Notes under the pieces: generated by a model
Databases searched by the model: none
Seen by the model: the letters and a program-made list of their open reading frames with translations, nothing else
What the model was told of the DNA's origin: nothing
Part shown: positions 29,427-40,930 of the stretch, piece after piece
Layout of the letters: the number at the start of each line of letters is the position of its first letter
Numbering within the stretch: position 1 is the stretch's first letter
Origin: Amia ocellicauda
Lineage: Eukaryota; Chordata; Actinopteri; Amiiformes; Amiidae
Reading direction: 5' to 3'
Length of the DNA: 64,000 nucleotides
NCBI RefSeq assembly: GCF_036373705.1
Contig: NC_089863.1
Span: forward strand, 2,249,944-2,313,943
Made by a program: the position numbers and the translations under genes

Positions 29427-29498
29427 GCCCCAGTGGCCTAATGGATAAGGCACTGGCCTTTAAGCCAGGGATTGTGGGTTCGAGTCCCATCTGGGGTG
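29427..29498 (+). tRNA. tRNA-Arg-derived, 6-base anticodon loop
   Basis: Unit 18 copy, loop CTTTAA; other arms intact. Confidence 0.85.
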
Positions 29499-29647
29499 AT
29501 GTCTGCCTTGTTTCTGCACACAATTGGTAATTCTCTGTGGGTTCTTGTCGTTTTTTCCTTCTGCTCATATCCTATTCACGAATTGCATCTGGGAAAGTTG
29601 GGAATTGAGCCGATTGAACCGGGAAACATAGACATTAAAAGATATCC

Positions 29648-29719
29648 TGGAGATGCCGAGGATTGATCTCGGGACCTCATACATGCAAAGCATGCGCTCT
29701 ACCACTGAGCTACATCCCC
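29648..29719 (-). tRNA. tRNA-Ala-TGC: tRNA-Ala (anticodon TGC)
   Basis: Unit 18 copy, same sequence as unit 1. Confidence 0.96.
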
Positions 29720-29751
29720 ACCACCTGCATGTGTTTCCTTCAACAGCAAAC

Positions 29752-30165
29752 AAACAATGCAACACAGAAAGAAAAGAGTTGCACTGTCATTCCTTGAGTC
29801 TCAAAGCATGCTACGACGCTGTTCCTAGCGTAACCCAATGGCACACAACACCAACAAGTAAACAATGCAACACAGAAAGAAAAGAGTTGCACTGTCATTC
29901 CTTGAGTCTCAAAGCATGCTACGACGCTGTTCCTAGCGTTGCCCAACGGCACACAACACCAACAAGTAAACAATGCAACACAGAACGAAAAGAGTTGCAC
30001 TGTCGTTCCTTGAGTCTCAAAGCATGCTACGACGCTGTTCCTAGCGTCGCCCAACGGCACACAACACCAACAAGTAAACAATGCAACACAGAAAGAAAAG
30101 AGTTGCACTGTCGTTCCTTGAGTCTCAAAGCATGCTACGACGCTGTTCCTAGCGTTGCCCAACGG
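29752..30165. repeat. 108-bp minisatellite, 4 monomers (T-A-C-C)
   Basis: Same monomers as unit 10. Confidence 0.96.
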
Positions 30166-30645
30166 TACAATATGTGGATGACATGGGCAAGGAGAAGGAG
30201 AAAGAAGCTACAGTGCGCTGGACAATGGATGACACGTAACGCAAGCAACAGTTTCTCCCAGAAACAGCGTGAGAGCGCATCCACTGTGAATAGTGAAGGA
30301 GAAGACGACATTGCAGCGACGCACATGGGTGCGTCATTTTCACTTCTCGGGATCAAGTCATAGACCGCCTGTTGCCAAAAATCACACTGTCAGGGCCAGG
30401 TGTGATACATAGAAGTTACACGCACTAACGCCGAGCTACAGCCTCTACTATGCTGAGTGTTGCTTTGAGGGTACAGGGACTAAAGAATGACATGTTGAAG
30501 TCAATTAATCAAAGACTAAATACATGTGCATTGATGTGTTTCTTGCAACATTGATTGTCAGCTCCATGTCAGCACAGTCCTCAACTCGTGTTGTCCTTGT
30601 CGGCAGAACAGGTGTGAGTGTGTTCCTGGGTGGTAAAAGATCCCT

Positions 30646-30728
30646 TGGCAGAAGTGGGATTCCATCCCAAGCATCCAGTGAAGACTGCGAGCTGAAAGCA
30701 GCGCCTCAGACCACTCAGCCATCCTGAC
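30646..30728 (-). pseudogene. Degenerate tRNA-Leu (CAG) pseudogene
   Basis: Unit 18 copy, same defects. Confidence 0.85.
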
Positions 30729-30807
30729 TTGTGCGGCTGTGTTTAAATGGAGTCAATCCCGACGTAATCGAAAACAGTGGATATCTCAATGGATGTGGTT
30801 GTATTTG

Positions 30808-30880
30808 GCCGAAATAGCTCAGTTGGGAGAGCGTTAGACTGAAGATCTAAAGGTCCCTGGTTCAATCCCGGGTTTCGGCA
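30808..30880 (+). tRNA. tRNA-Phe-GAA: tRNA-Phe (anticodon GAA)
   Basis: Unit 18 copy, intact. Confidence 0.97.
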
Positions 30881-31166
30881 TTTCACGAGGAGTATGTTCA
30901 GAAAGCACAAAGAGCCCATGTACTGCACACGTGTGCGTTTCTATTTTGCAGCTAGAGTGCACTGTGCTCCGATTCAAAGGTAATTGATTCAAAGCCCTTT
31001 TGCAAATACAACTCTAGGCGAAATCAACGACAGGCTCCTTGTTCACTTTACACTGCAGGCTGTGCAATGACTCGTGCAATGGGACAATTCCTGTAACTAT
31101 TCACTTCATTGCACTGTTTCGTGCTTTTTTTTTTTTTTTTTTCATGTTCAGAAACTACCTGACTGA

Positions 31167-31239
31167 GCCCCAGTGGCCTAATGGATAAGGCACTGGCCTC
31201 CTAAGCCAGGGATTGTGGGTTCAAGTCCCATCTGGGGTG
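31167..31239 (+). tRNA. tRNA-Arg-CCT: tRNA-Arg (anticodon CCT)
   Basis: Unit 19 copy with A57, otherwise intact. Confidence 0.96.
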
Positions 31240-31388
31240 ATGCCTGCCTTGTTTCTGAACACAATTGGTAATTCTCTGTGGGCTCTTGTCGTTTTTTCCT
31301 TCTGCTCATATCCTATTCACGAATTGCATCTGGGAAAGTTGGGAACTGCGCCGATTGAACCGGGAAACATAGACATTAAAAGATATCC

Positions 31389-31460
31389 TGGAGATGCCGA
31401 GGATTGATCTCGGGACCTCATACATGCAAAGCATGCGCTCTACCACTGAGCTACATCCCC
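31389..31460 (-). tRNA. tRNA-Ala-TGC: tRNA-Ala (anticodon TGC)
   Basis: Unit 19 copy, same sequence as unit 1. Confidence 0.96.
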
Positions 31461-31492
31461 ACCACCAGCATGTGTTTCCTTCAACAGCAAAC

Positions 31493-31906
31493 AAACAATG
31501 CAACACAGAAAGAAAAGAGTTGCACTGTCATTCCTTGAGTCTCAAAGCATGCTACGACGCTGTTCCTAGCGTTGCCCAACGGCACACAACACCAACAAGT
31601 AAACAATGCAACACAGAAAGAAAAGAGTTGCACTGTCATTCCTTGAGTCTCAAAGCATGCTACGACGCTGTTCCTAGCGTAACCCAATGGCACACAACAC
31701 CAACAAGTAAACAATGCAACACAGAAAGAAAAGAGTTGCACTGTCGTTCCTTGAGTCTGAAAGCATGCTACGACGCTGTTCCTAGCGTTGCCCAACGGCA
31801 CACAACACCAACAAGTAAACAATGCAACACAGAAAGAAAGGAGTTGCACTGTCGATCCTTGAGTCTCAAAGCATGCTACGACGCTGTTCCTAGCGTTGCC
31901 CAACGG
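31493..31906. repeat. 108-bp minisatellite, 4 monomers (A-T-C-C)
   Basis: The last monomer has the AAGGAGTTGC/CGATCC variant. Confidence 0.96.
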
Positions 31907-32386
31907 TACAATATGTGGATGACATGGGCAAGGAGAAGGAGAAAGAAGCCACAGTGCGCTGGACAATGGATGACACGTAACGCAAGCAACAGTTTCTCCC
32001 AGAAACAGCGTGTGAGCGCATCCACTGTGAATAGTGAAGGAGAAGACGACATTGCAGCGACGCACATGGGTGCGTCATTTTCACTTCTCGGGATCAAGTC
32101 ATAGACCGCCTGTTGCCAAAAATCACACTGTCAGGGCCAGGTGTGATACATAGAAGTTACACGCACTAACGCCGAGCTACAGCCTCTACTATGCTGAGTG
32201 TTGCTTCGAGGGTACAGGGACTAAAGAATGACATGTTGAAGTCAATTAATCAAAGACTAAATACATGTGCATTGATGTGTTTCTTGCAACATTGATTGTC
32301 AGCTCCATGTCAGCACAGTCCTCAACTCGTGTTGTCCTTGTCGGCAGAACAGGTGTGAGTGTGTTCCTGGGTGGTAAAAGATCCCT

Positions 32387-32469
32387 TGGCAGAAGTGGGA
32401 TTCCATCCCAAGCATCCAGTAAAGACTGCGAGCTGAAAGCAGCGCCTCAGACCACTCAGCCATCCTGAC
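32387..32469 (-). pseudogene. Degenerate tRNA-Leu (CAG) pseudogene
   Basis: Unit 19 copy with the extra variable-arm change of unit 11. Confidence 0.85.
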
Positions 32470-32548
32470 TTGTGCGGCTGTGTTTAAATGGAGTCAATCC
32501 CGACGTAATCGAAAACAGTGGATATCACAATGGATGTGGTTGTATTTG

Positions 32549-32621
32549 GCCGAAATAACTCAGTTGGGAGAGCGTTAGACTGAAGATCTAAAGGTCCCTG
32601 GTTCAATCCCGGGTTTCGGCA
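32549..32621 (+). tRNA. tRNA-Phe-GAA: tRNA-Phe (GAA), G10A variant
   Basis: Unit 19 copy. G10 is A (TAACTCAG in place of TAGCTCAG), which breaks the 10-25 pair and a conserved A-box base. Reduced transcription is likely. The same change is in units 33 and 35. Confidence 0.88.
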
Positions 32622-32908
32622 TTTCACGAGGAGTATGTTCAGAAAGCACAAAGAGCCCATGTACTGCACACGTGTGCGTTTCTATTTTGCAGCTAGAGTG
32701 CACTGTGCTCCGATTCAAAGGTAATTGATTCAAAGCCCTTTTGCAAATACAACTCTAGGCGAAATCAACGACAGGCTCCTTGTTCACTTTACACTGCAGG
32801 CTGTGCAATGACTCCTGCAACGGGACAATTCCTGTAACTATTCACTTCATTGCACTGTTTCGTGCATTTTTTTTTTTTTTTTTTCATGTTCAGAAACTAC
32901 CTGACTGA

Positions 32909-32981
32909 GCCCCAGTGGCCTAATGGATAAGGCACTGGCCTCCTAAGCCAGGGATTGTGGGTTCGAGTCCCATCTGGGGTG
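32909..32981 (+). tRNA. tRNA-Arg-CCT: tRNA-Arg (anticodon CCT)
   Basis: Unit 20 copy, intact. The poly-T before it begins GCATTT, as in units 22, 23, 26, 27, 30 and 37. Confidence 0.97.
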
Positions 32982-33130
32982 ATGCCTGCCTTGTTTCTGA
33001 ACACAATTGGTAAATCTCTGTGGGCTCTTGTCGTTTTTTCCTTCTGCTCATATCCTATTCACGAATTGCATCTGGGAAAGTTGGGAACTGCGCCGATTGA
33101 ACCGGGAAACATAGACATTAAAAGATATCC

Positions 33131-33202
33131 TGGAGATGCCGAGGATTGATCTCGGGACCTCATACATGCAAAGCATGCGCTCTACCACTGAGCTACATCC
33201 CC
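33131..33202 (-). tRNA. tRNA-Ala-TGC: tRNA-Ala (anticodon TGC)
   Basis: Unit 20 copy, same sequence as unit 1. Confidence 0.96.
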
Positions 33203-33234
33203 ACCACCTGCATGTGTTTCCTTCAACAGCAAAC

Positions 33235-33756
33235 AAACAATGCAACACAGAAAGAAAAGAGTTGCACTGTCATTCCTTGAGTCTCAAAGCATGCTACGAC
33301 GCTGTTCCTAGCGTTGCCCAACGGCACACAACACCAACAAGTAAACAATGCAACACAGAAAGAAAAGAGTTGCACTGTCGTTCCTTGAGTCTCAAAGCAT
33401 GCTACGACGCTGTTCCTAGCGTTGCCCAACGGCACACAACACCAACAAGTAAACAATGCAACACAGAAAGAAAAGAGTTGCACTGTCATTCCTTGAGTCT
33501 CAAAGCATGCTACGACGCTGTTCCTAGCGTAACCCAATGGCACACAACACCAACAAGTAAACAATGCAACACAGAAAGAAAAGAGTTGCACTGTCGTTCC
33601 TTGAGTCTCAAAGCATGCTACGACGCTGTTCCTAGCGTTGCCCAACGGCACACAACACCAACAAGTAAACAATGCAACACAGAAAGAAAAGAGTTGCACT
33701 GTCGTTCCTTGAGTCTCAAAGCATGCTACGACGCTGTTCCTAGCGTTGCCCAACGG
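33235..33756. repeat. 108-bp minisatellite, 5 monomers (A-C-T-C-C)
   Basis: The T monomer is in third place, which suggests that an A-C pair was added in front of a T-C-C block. Confidence 0.96.
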
Positions 33757-34236
33757 TACAATATGTGGATGACATGGGCAAGGAGAAGGAGAAAGAAGCT
33801 ACTGTGCGCTGGACAATGGATGACACGTAACGCAAGCAACAGTTTCTCCCAGAAACAGCGTGTGAGCGCATCCACTGTGAATAGTGAAGGAGAAGACGAC
33901 ATTGCAGCGACGCACATGGGTGCGTCATTTTCACTTCTCGGGATCAAGTCATAGACCGCCTGTTGCCAAAAATCACACTGTCAGGGCCAGGTGTGATACA
34001 TAGAAGTTACACGCACTAACGCCGAGCTACAGCCTCTACTATGCTGAGTGTTGCTTCGAGGGTACAGGGACTAAAGAATGACATGTTGAAGTCAATTAAT
34101 CAAAGACTAAATACATGTGCATTGATGTGTTTCTTGCAACATTGATTGTCAGCTCCATGTCAGCACAGTCCTCAACTCGTGTTGTCCTTGTCGGCAGAAC
34201 AGGTGTGAGTGTGTTCCTGGGTGGTAAAAGATCCCT

Positions 34237-34319
34237 TGGCAGAAGTGGGATTCCATCCCAAGCATCCAGTGAAGACTGCGAGCTGAAAGCAGCGCCTCAG
34301 ACCACTCAGCCATCCTGAC
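34237..34319 (-). pseudogene. Degenerate tRNA-Leu (CAG) pseudogene
   Basis: Unit 20 copy, same defects. Confidence 0.85.
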
Positions 34320-34398
34320 TTGTGCGGCTGTGTTTAAATGGAGTCAATCCCGACGTAATCGAAAACAATGGATATCTCAATGGATGTGGTTGTATTTG

Positions 34399-34471
34399 GC
34401 CGAAATAGCTCAGTTGGGAGAGCGTTAGACTGAAGATCTAAAGGTCCCTGGTTCAATCCCGGGTTTCGGCA
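34399..34471 (+). tRNA. tRNA-Phe-GAA: tRNA-Phe (anticodon GAA)
   Basis: Unit 20 copy, intact. Confidence 0.97.
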
Positions 34472-34755
34472 TTTCACGAGGAGTATGTTCAGAAAGCACA
34501 AAGAGCCCATGTACTGCACACGTGTGCGTTTCTATTTTGCAGCTAGAGTGCACTGTGCTCCGATTCAAAGGTAATTGATTCAAAGCCCTTTTGCAAATAC
34601 AACTCTAGGCGAAATCAATGACAGGCTCCTTGTTCACTTTACACTGCAGGCTGTGCAATGACTCCTGCAACGGGACAATTCCTGTAACTATTCACTTCAT
34701 TGCACTGTTTCGTGCTTTTTTTTTTTTTTTTCATGTTCAGAAACTACCTGACTGA

Positions 34756-34828
34756 GCCCCAGTGGCCTAATGGATAAGGCACTGGCCTCCTAAGCCAGGG
34801 ATTGTGGGTTCAAGTCCCATCTGGGGTG
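34756..34828 (+). tRNA. tRNA-Arg-CCT: tRNA-Arg (anticodon CCT)
   Basis: Unit 21 copy with A57, otherwise intact. Confidence 0.96.
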
Positions 34829-34977
34829 ATGCCTGCCTTGTTTCTGAACACAATTGGTAATTCTCTGTGGGCTCTTGTCGTTTTTTCCTTCTGCTCATAT
34901 CCTATTCACGAATTGCATCTGGGAAAGTTGGGAACTGCGCCGATTGAACCGGGAAACATAGACATTAAAAGATATCC

Positions 34978-35049
34978 TGGAGATGCCGAGGATTGATCTC
35001 GGGACCTCATACATGCAAAGCATGCGCTCTACCACTGAGCTACATCCCC
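34978..35049 (-). tRNA. tRNA-Ala-TGC: tRNA-Ala (anticodon TGC)
   Basis: Unit 21 copy, same sequence as unit 1. Confidence 0.96.
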
Positions 35050-35081
35050 ACCACCAGCATGTGTTTCCTTCAACAGCAAAC

Positions 35082-35495
35082 AAACAATGCAACACAGAAA
35101 GAAAAGAGTTGCACTGTCATTCCTTGAGTCTCAAAGCATGCTACGACGCTGTTCCTAGCGTTGCCCAACGGCACACAACACCAACAAGTAAACAATGCAA
35201 CACAGAAAGAAAAGAGTTGCACTGTCGTTCCTTGAGTCTCAAAGCATGCTACGACGCTGTTCCTAGCGTTGCCCAACGGCACACAACACCAACAAGTAAA
35301 CAATGCAACACAGAACGAAAAGAGTTGCACTGTCGTTCCTTGAGTCTCAAAGCATGCTACGACGCTGTTCCTAGCGTTGCCCAACGGCACACAACACCAA
35401 CAAGTAAACAATGCAACACAGAAAGAAAGGAGTTGCACTGTCGATCCTTGAGTCTCAAAGCATGCTACGACGCTGTTCCTAGCGTTGCCCAACGG
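35082..35495. repeat. 108-bp minisatellite, 4 monomers (A-C-C-C)
   Basis: The last monomer has the AAGGAGTTGC/CGATCC variant. Confidence 0.96.
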
Positions 35496-35975
35496 TACAA
35501 TATGTGGATGACATGGGCAAGGAGAAGGAGAAAGAAGCTACAGTGCGCTGGACAATGGATGACACGTAACGCAAGCAACAGTTTCTCCCAGAAACAGCGT
35601 GTGAGCGCATCCACTGTGAATAGTGAAGGAGAAGACGACATTGCAGCGACGCACATGGGTGCGTCATTTTCACTTCTCGGGATCAAGTCATAGACCGCCT
35701 GTTGCCAAAAATCACACTGTCAGGGCCAGGTGTGATACATAGAAGTTACACGCACTAACGCCGAGCTACAGCCTCTACTATGCTGAGTGTTGCTTCGAGG
35801 GTACAGGGACTAAAGAATGACATGTTGAAGTCAATTAATCAAAGACTAAATACATGTGCATTGATGTGTTTCTTGCAACATTGATTGTCAGCTCCATGTC
35901 AGCACAGTCCTCAACTCGTGTTGTCCTTGTCGGCAGAACAGGTGTGAGTGTGTTCCTGGGTGGTAAAAGATCCCT

Positions 35976-36058
35976 TGGCAGAAGTGGGATTCCATCCCAA
36001 GCATCCAGTGAAGACTGCGAGCTGAAAGCAGCGCCTCAGACCACTCAGCCATCCTGAC
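35976..36058 (-). pseudogene. Degenerate tRNA-Leu (CAG) pseudogene
   Basis: Unit 21 copy, same defects. Confidence 0.85.
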
Positions 36059-36137
36059 TTGTGCGGCTGTGTTTAAATGGAGTCAATCCCGACGTAATCG
36101 AAAACAGTGGATATCACAATGGATGTGGTTGTATTTG

Positions 36138-36210
36138 GCCGAAATAGCTCAGTTGGGAGAGCGTTAGACTGAAGATCTAAAGGTCCCTGGTTCAATCCCG
36201 GGTTTCGGCA
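36138..36210 (+). tRNA. tRNA-Phe-GAA: tRNA-Phe (anticodon GAA)
   Basis: Unit 21 copy, intact. Confidence 0.97.
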
Positions 36211-36500
36211 TTTCACGAGGAGTATGTTCAGAAAGCACAAAGAGCCCATGTACTGCACACGTGTGCGTTTCTATTTTGCAGCTAGAGTGCACTGTGCTCC
36301 GATTCAAAGGTAATTGATTCAAAGCCCTTTTGCAAATACAACTCTAGGCGAAATCAACGACAGGCTCCTTGTTCACTTTACACTGCAGGCTGTGCAATGA
36401 CTCCTGCAACGGGACAATTCCTGTAACTATTCACTTCATTGCACTGTTTCGTGCATTTTTTTTTTTTTTTTTTTTTCATGTTCAGAAACTACCTGACTGA

Positions 36501-36573
36501 GCCCCAGTGGCCTAATGGATAAGGCACTGGCCTCCTAAGCCAGGGATTGTGGGTTCGAGTCCCATCTGGGGTG
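36501..36573 (+). tRNA. tRNA-Arg-CCT: tRNA-Arg (anticodon CCT)
   Basis: Unit 22 copy, intact. Confidence 0.97.
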
Positions 36574-36722
36574 ATGCCTGCCTTGTTTCTGAACACAATT
36601 GGTAATTCTCTGTGGGCTCTTGTCGTTTTTTCCTTCTGCTCATATCCTATTCACGAATTGCATCTGGGAAACTTGGGAACTGCGCCGATTGAACCGGGAA
36701 ACATAGACATTAAAAGATATCC

Positions 36723-36794
36723 TGGAGATGCCGAGGATTGATCTCGGGACCTCATACATGCAAAGCATGCGCTCTACCACTGAGCTACATCCCC
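36723..36794 (-). tRNA. tRNA-Ala-TGC: tRNA-Ala (anticodon TGC)
   Basis: Unit 22 copy, same sequence as unit 1. Confidence 0.96.
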
Positions 36795-36826
36795 ACCACC
36801 AGCATGTGTTTCCTTCAACAGCAAAC

Positions 36827-37024
36827 AAACAATGCAACACAGAAAGAAAAGAGTTGCACTGTCGTTCCTTGAGTCTCAAAGCATGCTACGACGCTGTTCC
36901 TAGCGTTGCCCAACGGCACACAACACCAACATGTAAACAATGCAACACAGAAAGAAAAGAGTTGCACTGTCGTTCCTTGAGTCTCAAAGCATGCTACGAC
37001 GCTGTTCCTAGCGTTGCCCAACGG
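36827..37024. repeat. 108-bp minisatellite, 2 monomers (C-C)
   Basis: The CAACATGTAAAC link suggests this is the tail of a unit 8 type block whose first two monomers were lost. Confidence 0.96.
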
Positions 37025-37504
37025 TACAATATGTGGATGACATGGGCAAGGAGAAGGAGAAAGAAGCTACAGTGCGCTGGACAATGGATGACACGTAACG
37101 CAAGCAACAGTTTCTCCCAGAAACAGCGTGTGAGCGCATCCACTGTGAATAGTGAAGGAGAAGACGACATTGCAGCGACGCACATGGGTGCGTCATTTTC
37201 ACTTCTCGGGATCAAGTCATAGACCGCCTGGTGCCAAAAATCACACTGTCAGGGCCAGGTGTGATACATAGAAGTTACACGCACTAACGCCGAGCTACAG
37301 CCTCTACTATGCTGAGTGTTGCTTCGAGGGTACAGGGACTAAAGAATGACATGTTGAAGTCAATTAATCAAAGACTAAATACATGTGCATTGATGTGTTT
37401 CTTGCAACATTGATTGTCAGCTCCATGTCAGCACAGTCCTCAACTCGTGTTGTCCTTGTCGGCAGAACAGGTGTGAGTGTGTTCCTGGGTGGTAAAAGAT
37501 CCCT

Positions 37505-37587
37505 TGGCAGAAGTGGGATTCCATCCCAAGCATCCAGTGAAGACTGCGAGCTGAAAGCAGCGCCTCAGACCACTCAGCCATCCTGAC
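37505..37587 (-). pseudogene. Degenerate tRNA-Leu (CAG) pseudogene
   Basis: Unit 22 copy, same defects. Confidence 0.85.
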
Positions 37588-37666
37588 TTGTGCGGCTGTG
37601 TTTAAATGGAGTCAATCCCGACGTAATCGAAAACAGTGGATATCACAATGGATGTGGTTGTATTTG

Positions 37667-37739
37667 GCCGAAATAGCTCAGTTGGGAGAGCGTTAGACTG
37701 AAGATCTAAAGGTCCCTGGTTCAATCCCGGGTTTCGGCA
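37667..37739 (+). tRNA. tRNA-Phe-GAA: tRNA-Phe (anticodon GAA)
   Basis: Unit 22 copy, intact. Confidence 0.97.
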
Positions 37740-38026
37740 TTTCACGAGGAGTATGTTCAGAAAGCACAAAGAGCCCATGTACTGCACACGTGTGCGTTTC
37801 TATTTTGCAGCTAGAGTGCACTGTGCTCCGATTCAAAGGTAATTGATTCAAAGCCCTTTTGCAAATACAACTCTAGGCGAAATCAACGACAGGCTCCTTG
37901 TTCACTTTACACTGCAGGCTGTGCAATGACTCCTGCAACGGGACAATTCCTGTAACTATTCACTTCATTGCACTGTTTCGTGCATTTTTTTTTTTTTTTT
38001 TTCATGTTCAGAAACTACCTGACTGA

Positions 38027-38099
38027 GCCCCAGTGGCCTAATGGATAAGGCACTGGCCTCCTAAGCCAGGGATTGTGGGTTGAAGTCCCATCTTGGGTG
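38027..38099 (+). tRNA. tRNA-Arg-CCT: tRNA-Arg (CCT), damaged T loop and acceptor
   Basis: Unit 23 copy. The T loop is TTGAAGT, so C56, a key B-box and tertiary-contact base, is lost. Position 68 is T, which mismatches C5 in the acceptor stem. The anticodon is intact. Probably a pseudogene. Confidence 0.8.
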
Positions 38100-38248
38100 A
38101 TGCCTGCCTTGTTTCTGAACACAATTGGTAATTCTCTGTGGGCTCTTGTCGTTTTTTCCTTCTGCTCATATCCTATTCACGAATTGCATCTGGGAAAGTT
38201 GGGAACTGCGCCGATTGAACCGGGAAACATAGACATTAAAAGATATCC

Positions 38249-38320
38249 TGGAGATGCTGAGGATTGATCTCGGGACCTCATACATGCAAAGCATGCGCTC
38301 TACCACTGAGCTACATCCCC
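38249..38320 (-). tRNA. tRNA-Ala-TGC: tRNA-Ala (TGC), T-stem variant
   Basis: Unit 23 copy with G64 to A, as in unit 6. Confidence 0.92.
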
Positions 38321-38352
38321 ACCACCTGCATGTGTTTCCTTCAACAGCAAAC

Positions 38353-38550
38353 AAACAATGCAACACAGAAAGAAAAGAGTTGCACTGTCATTCCTTGAGT
38401 CTCAAAGCATGCTACGACGCTGTTCCTAGCGTTGCCCAACGGCACACAACACCAACAAGTAAACAATGCAACACAGAAAGAAAAGAGTTGCACTGTCGTT
38501 CCTTGAGTCTCAAAGCATGCTACGACGCTGTTCCTAGCGTTGCCCAACGG
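38353..38550. repeat. 108-bp minisatellite, 2 monomers (A-C)
   Basis: Same order as unit 9. Confidence 0.96.
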
Positions 38551-39030
38551 TACAATATGTGGATGACATGGGCAAGGAGAAGGAGAAAGAAGCTACAGTG
38601 CGCTGGACAATGGATGACACGTAACGCAAGCAACAGTTTCTCCCAGAAACAGCGTGTGAGCGCATCCACTGTGAATAGTGAAGGAGAAGACGACATTGCA
38701 GCGACGCACATGGGTGCGTCATTTTCACTTCTCGGGATCAAGTCATAGACCGCCTGTTGCCAAAAATCACACTGTCAGGGCCAGGTGTGATACATAGAAG
38801 TTACACGCACTAACGCCGAGCTACAGCCTCTACTATGCTGAGTGTTGCTTCGAGGGTACAGGGACTAAAGAATGACATGTTGAAGTCAATTAATCAAAGA
38901 CTAAATACATGTGCATTGATGTGTTTCTTGCAACATTGATTGTCAGCTCCATGTCAGCACAGTCCTCAACTCGTGTTGTCCTTGTCGGCAGAACAGGTGT
39001 GAGTGTGTTCCTGGGTGGTAAAAGATCCCT

Positions 39031-39113
39031 TGGCAGAAGTGGGATTCCATCCCAAGCATCCAGTGAAGACTGCGAGCTGAAAGCAGCGCCTCAGACCACT
39101 CAGCCATCCTGAC
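39031..39113 (-). pseudogene. Degenerate tRNA-Leu (CAG) pseudogene
   Basis: Unit 23 copy, same defects. Confidence 0.85.
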
Positions 39114-39192
39114 TTGTGCGGCTGTGTTTAAATGGAGTCAATCCCGACGTAATCGAAAACAGTGGATATCTCAATGGATGTGGTTGTATTTG

Positions 39193-39265
39193 GCCGAAAT
39201 AGCTCAGTTGGGAGAGTGTTAGACTGAAGATCTAAAGGTCCCTGGTTCAATCCCGGGTTTCGGCA
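39193..39265 (+). tRNA. tRNA-Phe-GAA: tRNA-Phe (GAA), C25T variant
   Basis: Unit 23 copy. C25 is T, leaving a G10-T25 wobble pair in the D stem. Likely tolerated. Confidence 0.93.
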
Positions 39266-39549
39266 TTTCACGAGGAGTATGTTCAGAAAGCACAAAGAGC
39301 CCATGTACTGCACACGTGTGCGTTTCTATTTTGCAGCTAGAGTGCACTGTGCTCCGATTCAAAGGTAATTGATTCAAAGCCCTTTTGCAAATACAACTCT
39401 AGGCGAAATCAACGACAGGCTCCTTGTTCACTTTACACTGCAGGCTGTGCAATGACTCCTGCAACGGGACAATTCCTGTAACTATTCACTTCATTGCACT
39501 GTTTCGTGCTTTTTTTTTTTTTTTTCATGTTCAGAAGCTACCTGACTGA

Positions 39550-39621
39550 GCCCCAGTGGCCTAATGGATAAGGCACTGGCCTTTAAGCCAGGGATTGTGG
39601 GTTCGAGTCCCATCTGGGGTG
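39550..39621 (+). tRNA. tRNA-Arg-derived, 6-base anticodon loop
   Basis: Unit 24 copy, loop CTTTAA; other arms intact. Confidence 0.85.
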
Positions 39622-39770
39622 ATGTCTGCCTTGTTTCTGCACACAATTGGTAATTCTCTGTGGGTTCTTGTCGTTTTTTCCTTCTGCTCATATCCTATTC
39701 ACGAATTGCATCTGGGAAAGTTGGGAATTGAGCCGATTGAACCGGGAAACATAGACATTAAAAGATATCC

Positions 39771-39842
39771 TGGAGATGCCGAGGATTGATCTCGGGACCT
39801 CATACATGCAAAGCATGCGCTCTACCACTGAGCTACATCCCC
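39771..39842 (-). tRNA. tRNA-Ala-TGC: tRNA-Ala (anticodon TGC)
   Basis: Unit 24 copy, same sequence as unit 1. Confidence 0.96.
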
Positions 39843-39874
39843 ACCACCTGCATGTGTTTCCTTCAACAGCAAAC

Positions 39875-40288
39875 AAACAATGCAACACAGAAAGAAAAGA
39901 GTTGCACTGTCATTCCTTGAGTCTCAAAGCATGCTACGACGCTGTTCCTAGCGTAACCCAATGGCACACAACACCAACAAGTAAACAATGCAACACAGAA
40001 AGAAAAGAGTTGCACTGTCATTCCTTGAGTCTCAAAGCATGCTACGACGCTGTTCCTAGCGTTGCCCAACGGCACACAACACCAACAAGTAAACAATGCA
40101 ACACAGAACGAAAAGAGTTGCACTGTCGTTCCTTGAGTCTCAAAGCATGCTACGACGCTGTTCCTAGCGTCGCCCAACGGCACACAACACCAACAAGTAA
40201 ACAATGCAACACAGAAAGAAAAGAGTTGCACTGTCGTTCCTTGAGTCTCAAAGCATGCTACGACGCTGTTCCTAGCGTTGCCCAACGG
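39875..40288. repeat. 108-bp minisatellite, 4 monomers (T-A-C-C)
   Basis: Same monomers as units 10 and 18. Confidence 0.96.
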
Positions 40289-40768
40289 TACAATATGTGG
40301 ATGACATGGGCAAGGAGAAGGAGAAAGAAGCTACAGTGCGCTGGACAATGGATGACACGTAACGCAAGCAACAGTTTCTCCCAGAAACAGCGTGAGAGCG
40401 CATCCACTGTGAATAGTGAAGGAGAAGACGACATTGCAGCGACGCACATGGGTGCGTCATTTTCACTTCTCGGGATCAAGTCATAGACCGCCTGTTGCCA
40501 AAAATCACACTGTCAGGGCCAGGTGTGATACATAGAAGTTACACGCACTAACGCCGAGCTACAGCCTCTACTATGCTGAGTGTTGCTTTGAGGGTACAGG
40601 GACTAAAGAATGACATGTTGAAGTCAATTAATCAAAGACTAAATACATGTGCATTGATGTGTTTCTTGCAACATTGATTGTCAGCTCCATGTCAGCACAG
40701 TCCTCAACTCGTGTTGTCCTTGTCGGCAGAACAGGTGTGAGTGTGTTCCTGGGTGGTAAAAGATCCCT

Positions 40769-40851
40769 TGGCAGAAGTGGGATTCCATCCCAAGCATCCA
40801 GTGAAGACTGCGAGCTGAAAGCAGCGCCTCAGACCACTCAGCCATCCTGAC
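40769..40851 (-). pseudogene. Degenerate tRNA-Leu (CAG) pseudogene
   Basis: Unit 24 copy, same defects. Confidence 0.85.
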
Positions 40852-40930
40852 TTGTGCGGCTGTGTTTAAATGGAGTCAATCCCGACGTAATCGAAAACAG
40901 TGGATATCTCAATGGATGTGGTTGTATTTG

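Larger units (their letters stand above)
29305..31042 (+). repeat. Array unit 18 (1,738 bp)
   Basis: Near-twin of units 10 and 24. Confidence 0.95.
31043..32783 (+). repeat. Array unit 19 (1,741 bp)
   Basis: Four monomers. It opens with the CTCGTGCAATGG variant also found in units 12, 34 and 36. Confidence 0.95.
32784..34633 (+). repeat. Array unit 20 (1,850 bp)
   Basis: Five monomers (A-C-T-C-C). Unit 37 has the same length and monomer order. Confidence 0.95.
34634..36372 (+). repeat. Array unit 21 (1,739 bp)
   Basis: Four monomers. Confidence 0.95.
36373..37901 (+). repeat. Array unit 22 (1,529 bp)
   Basis: Two monomers, both type C. Confidence 0.95.
37902..39427 (+). repeat. Array unit 23 (1,526 bp)
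   Basis: Two monomers; its Arg copy is damaged. Confidence 0.95.
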
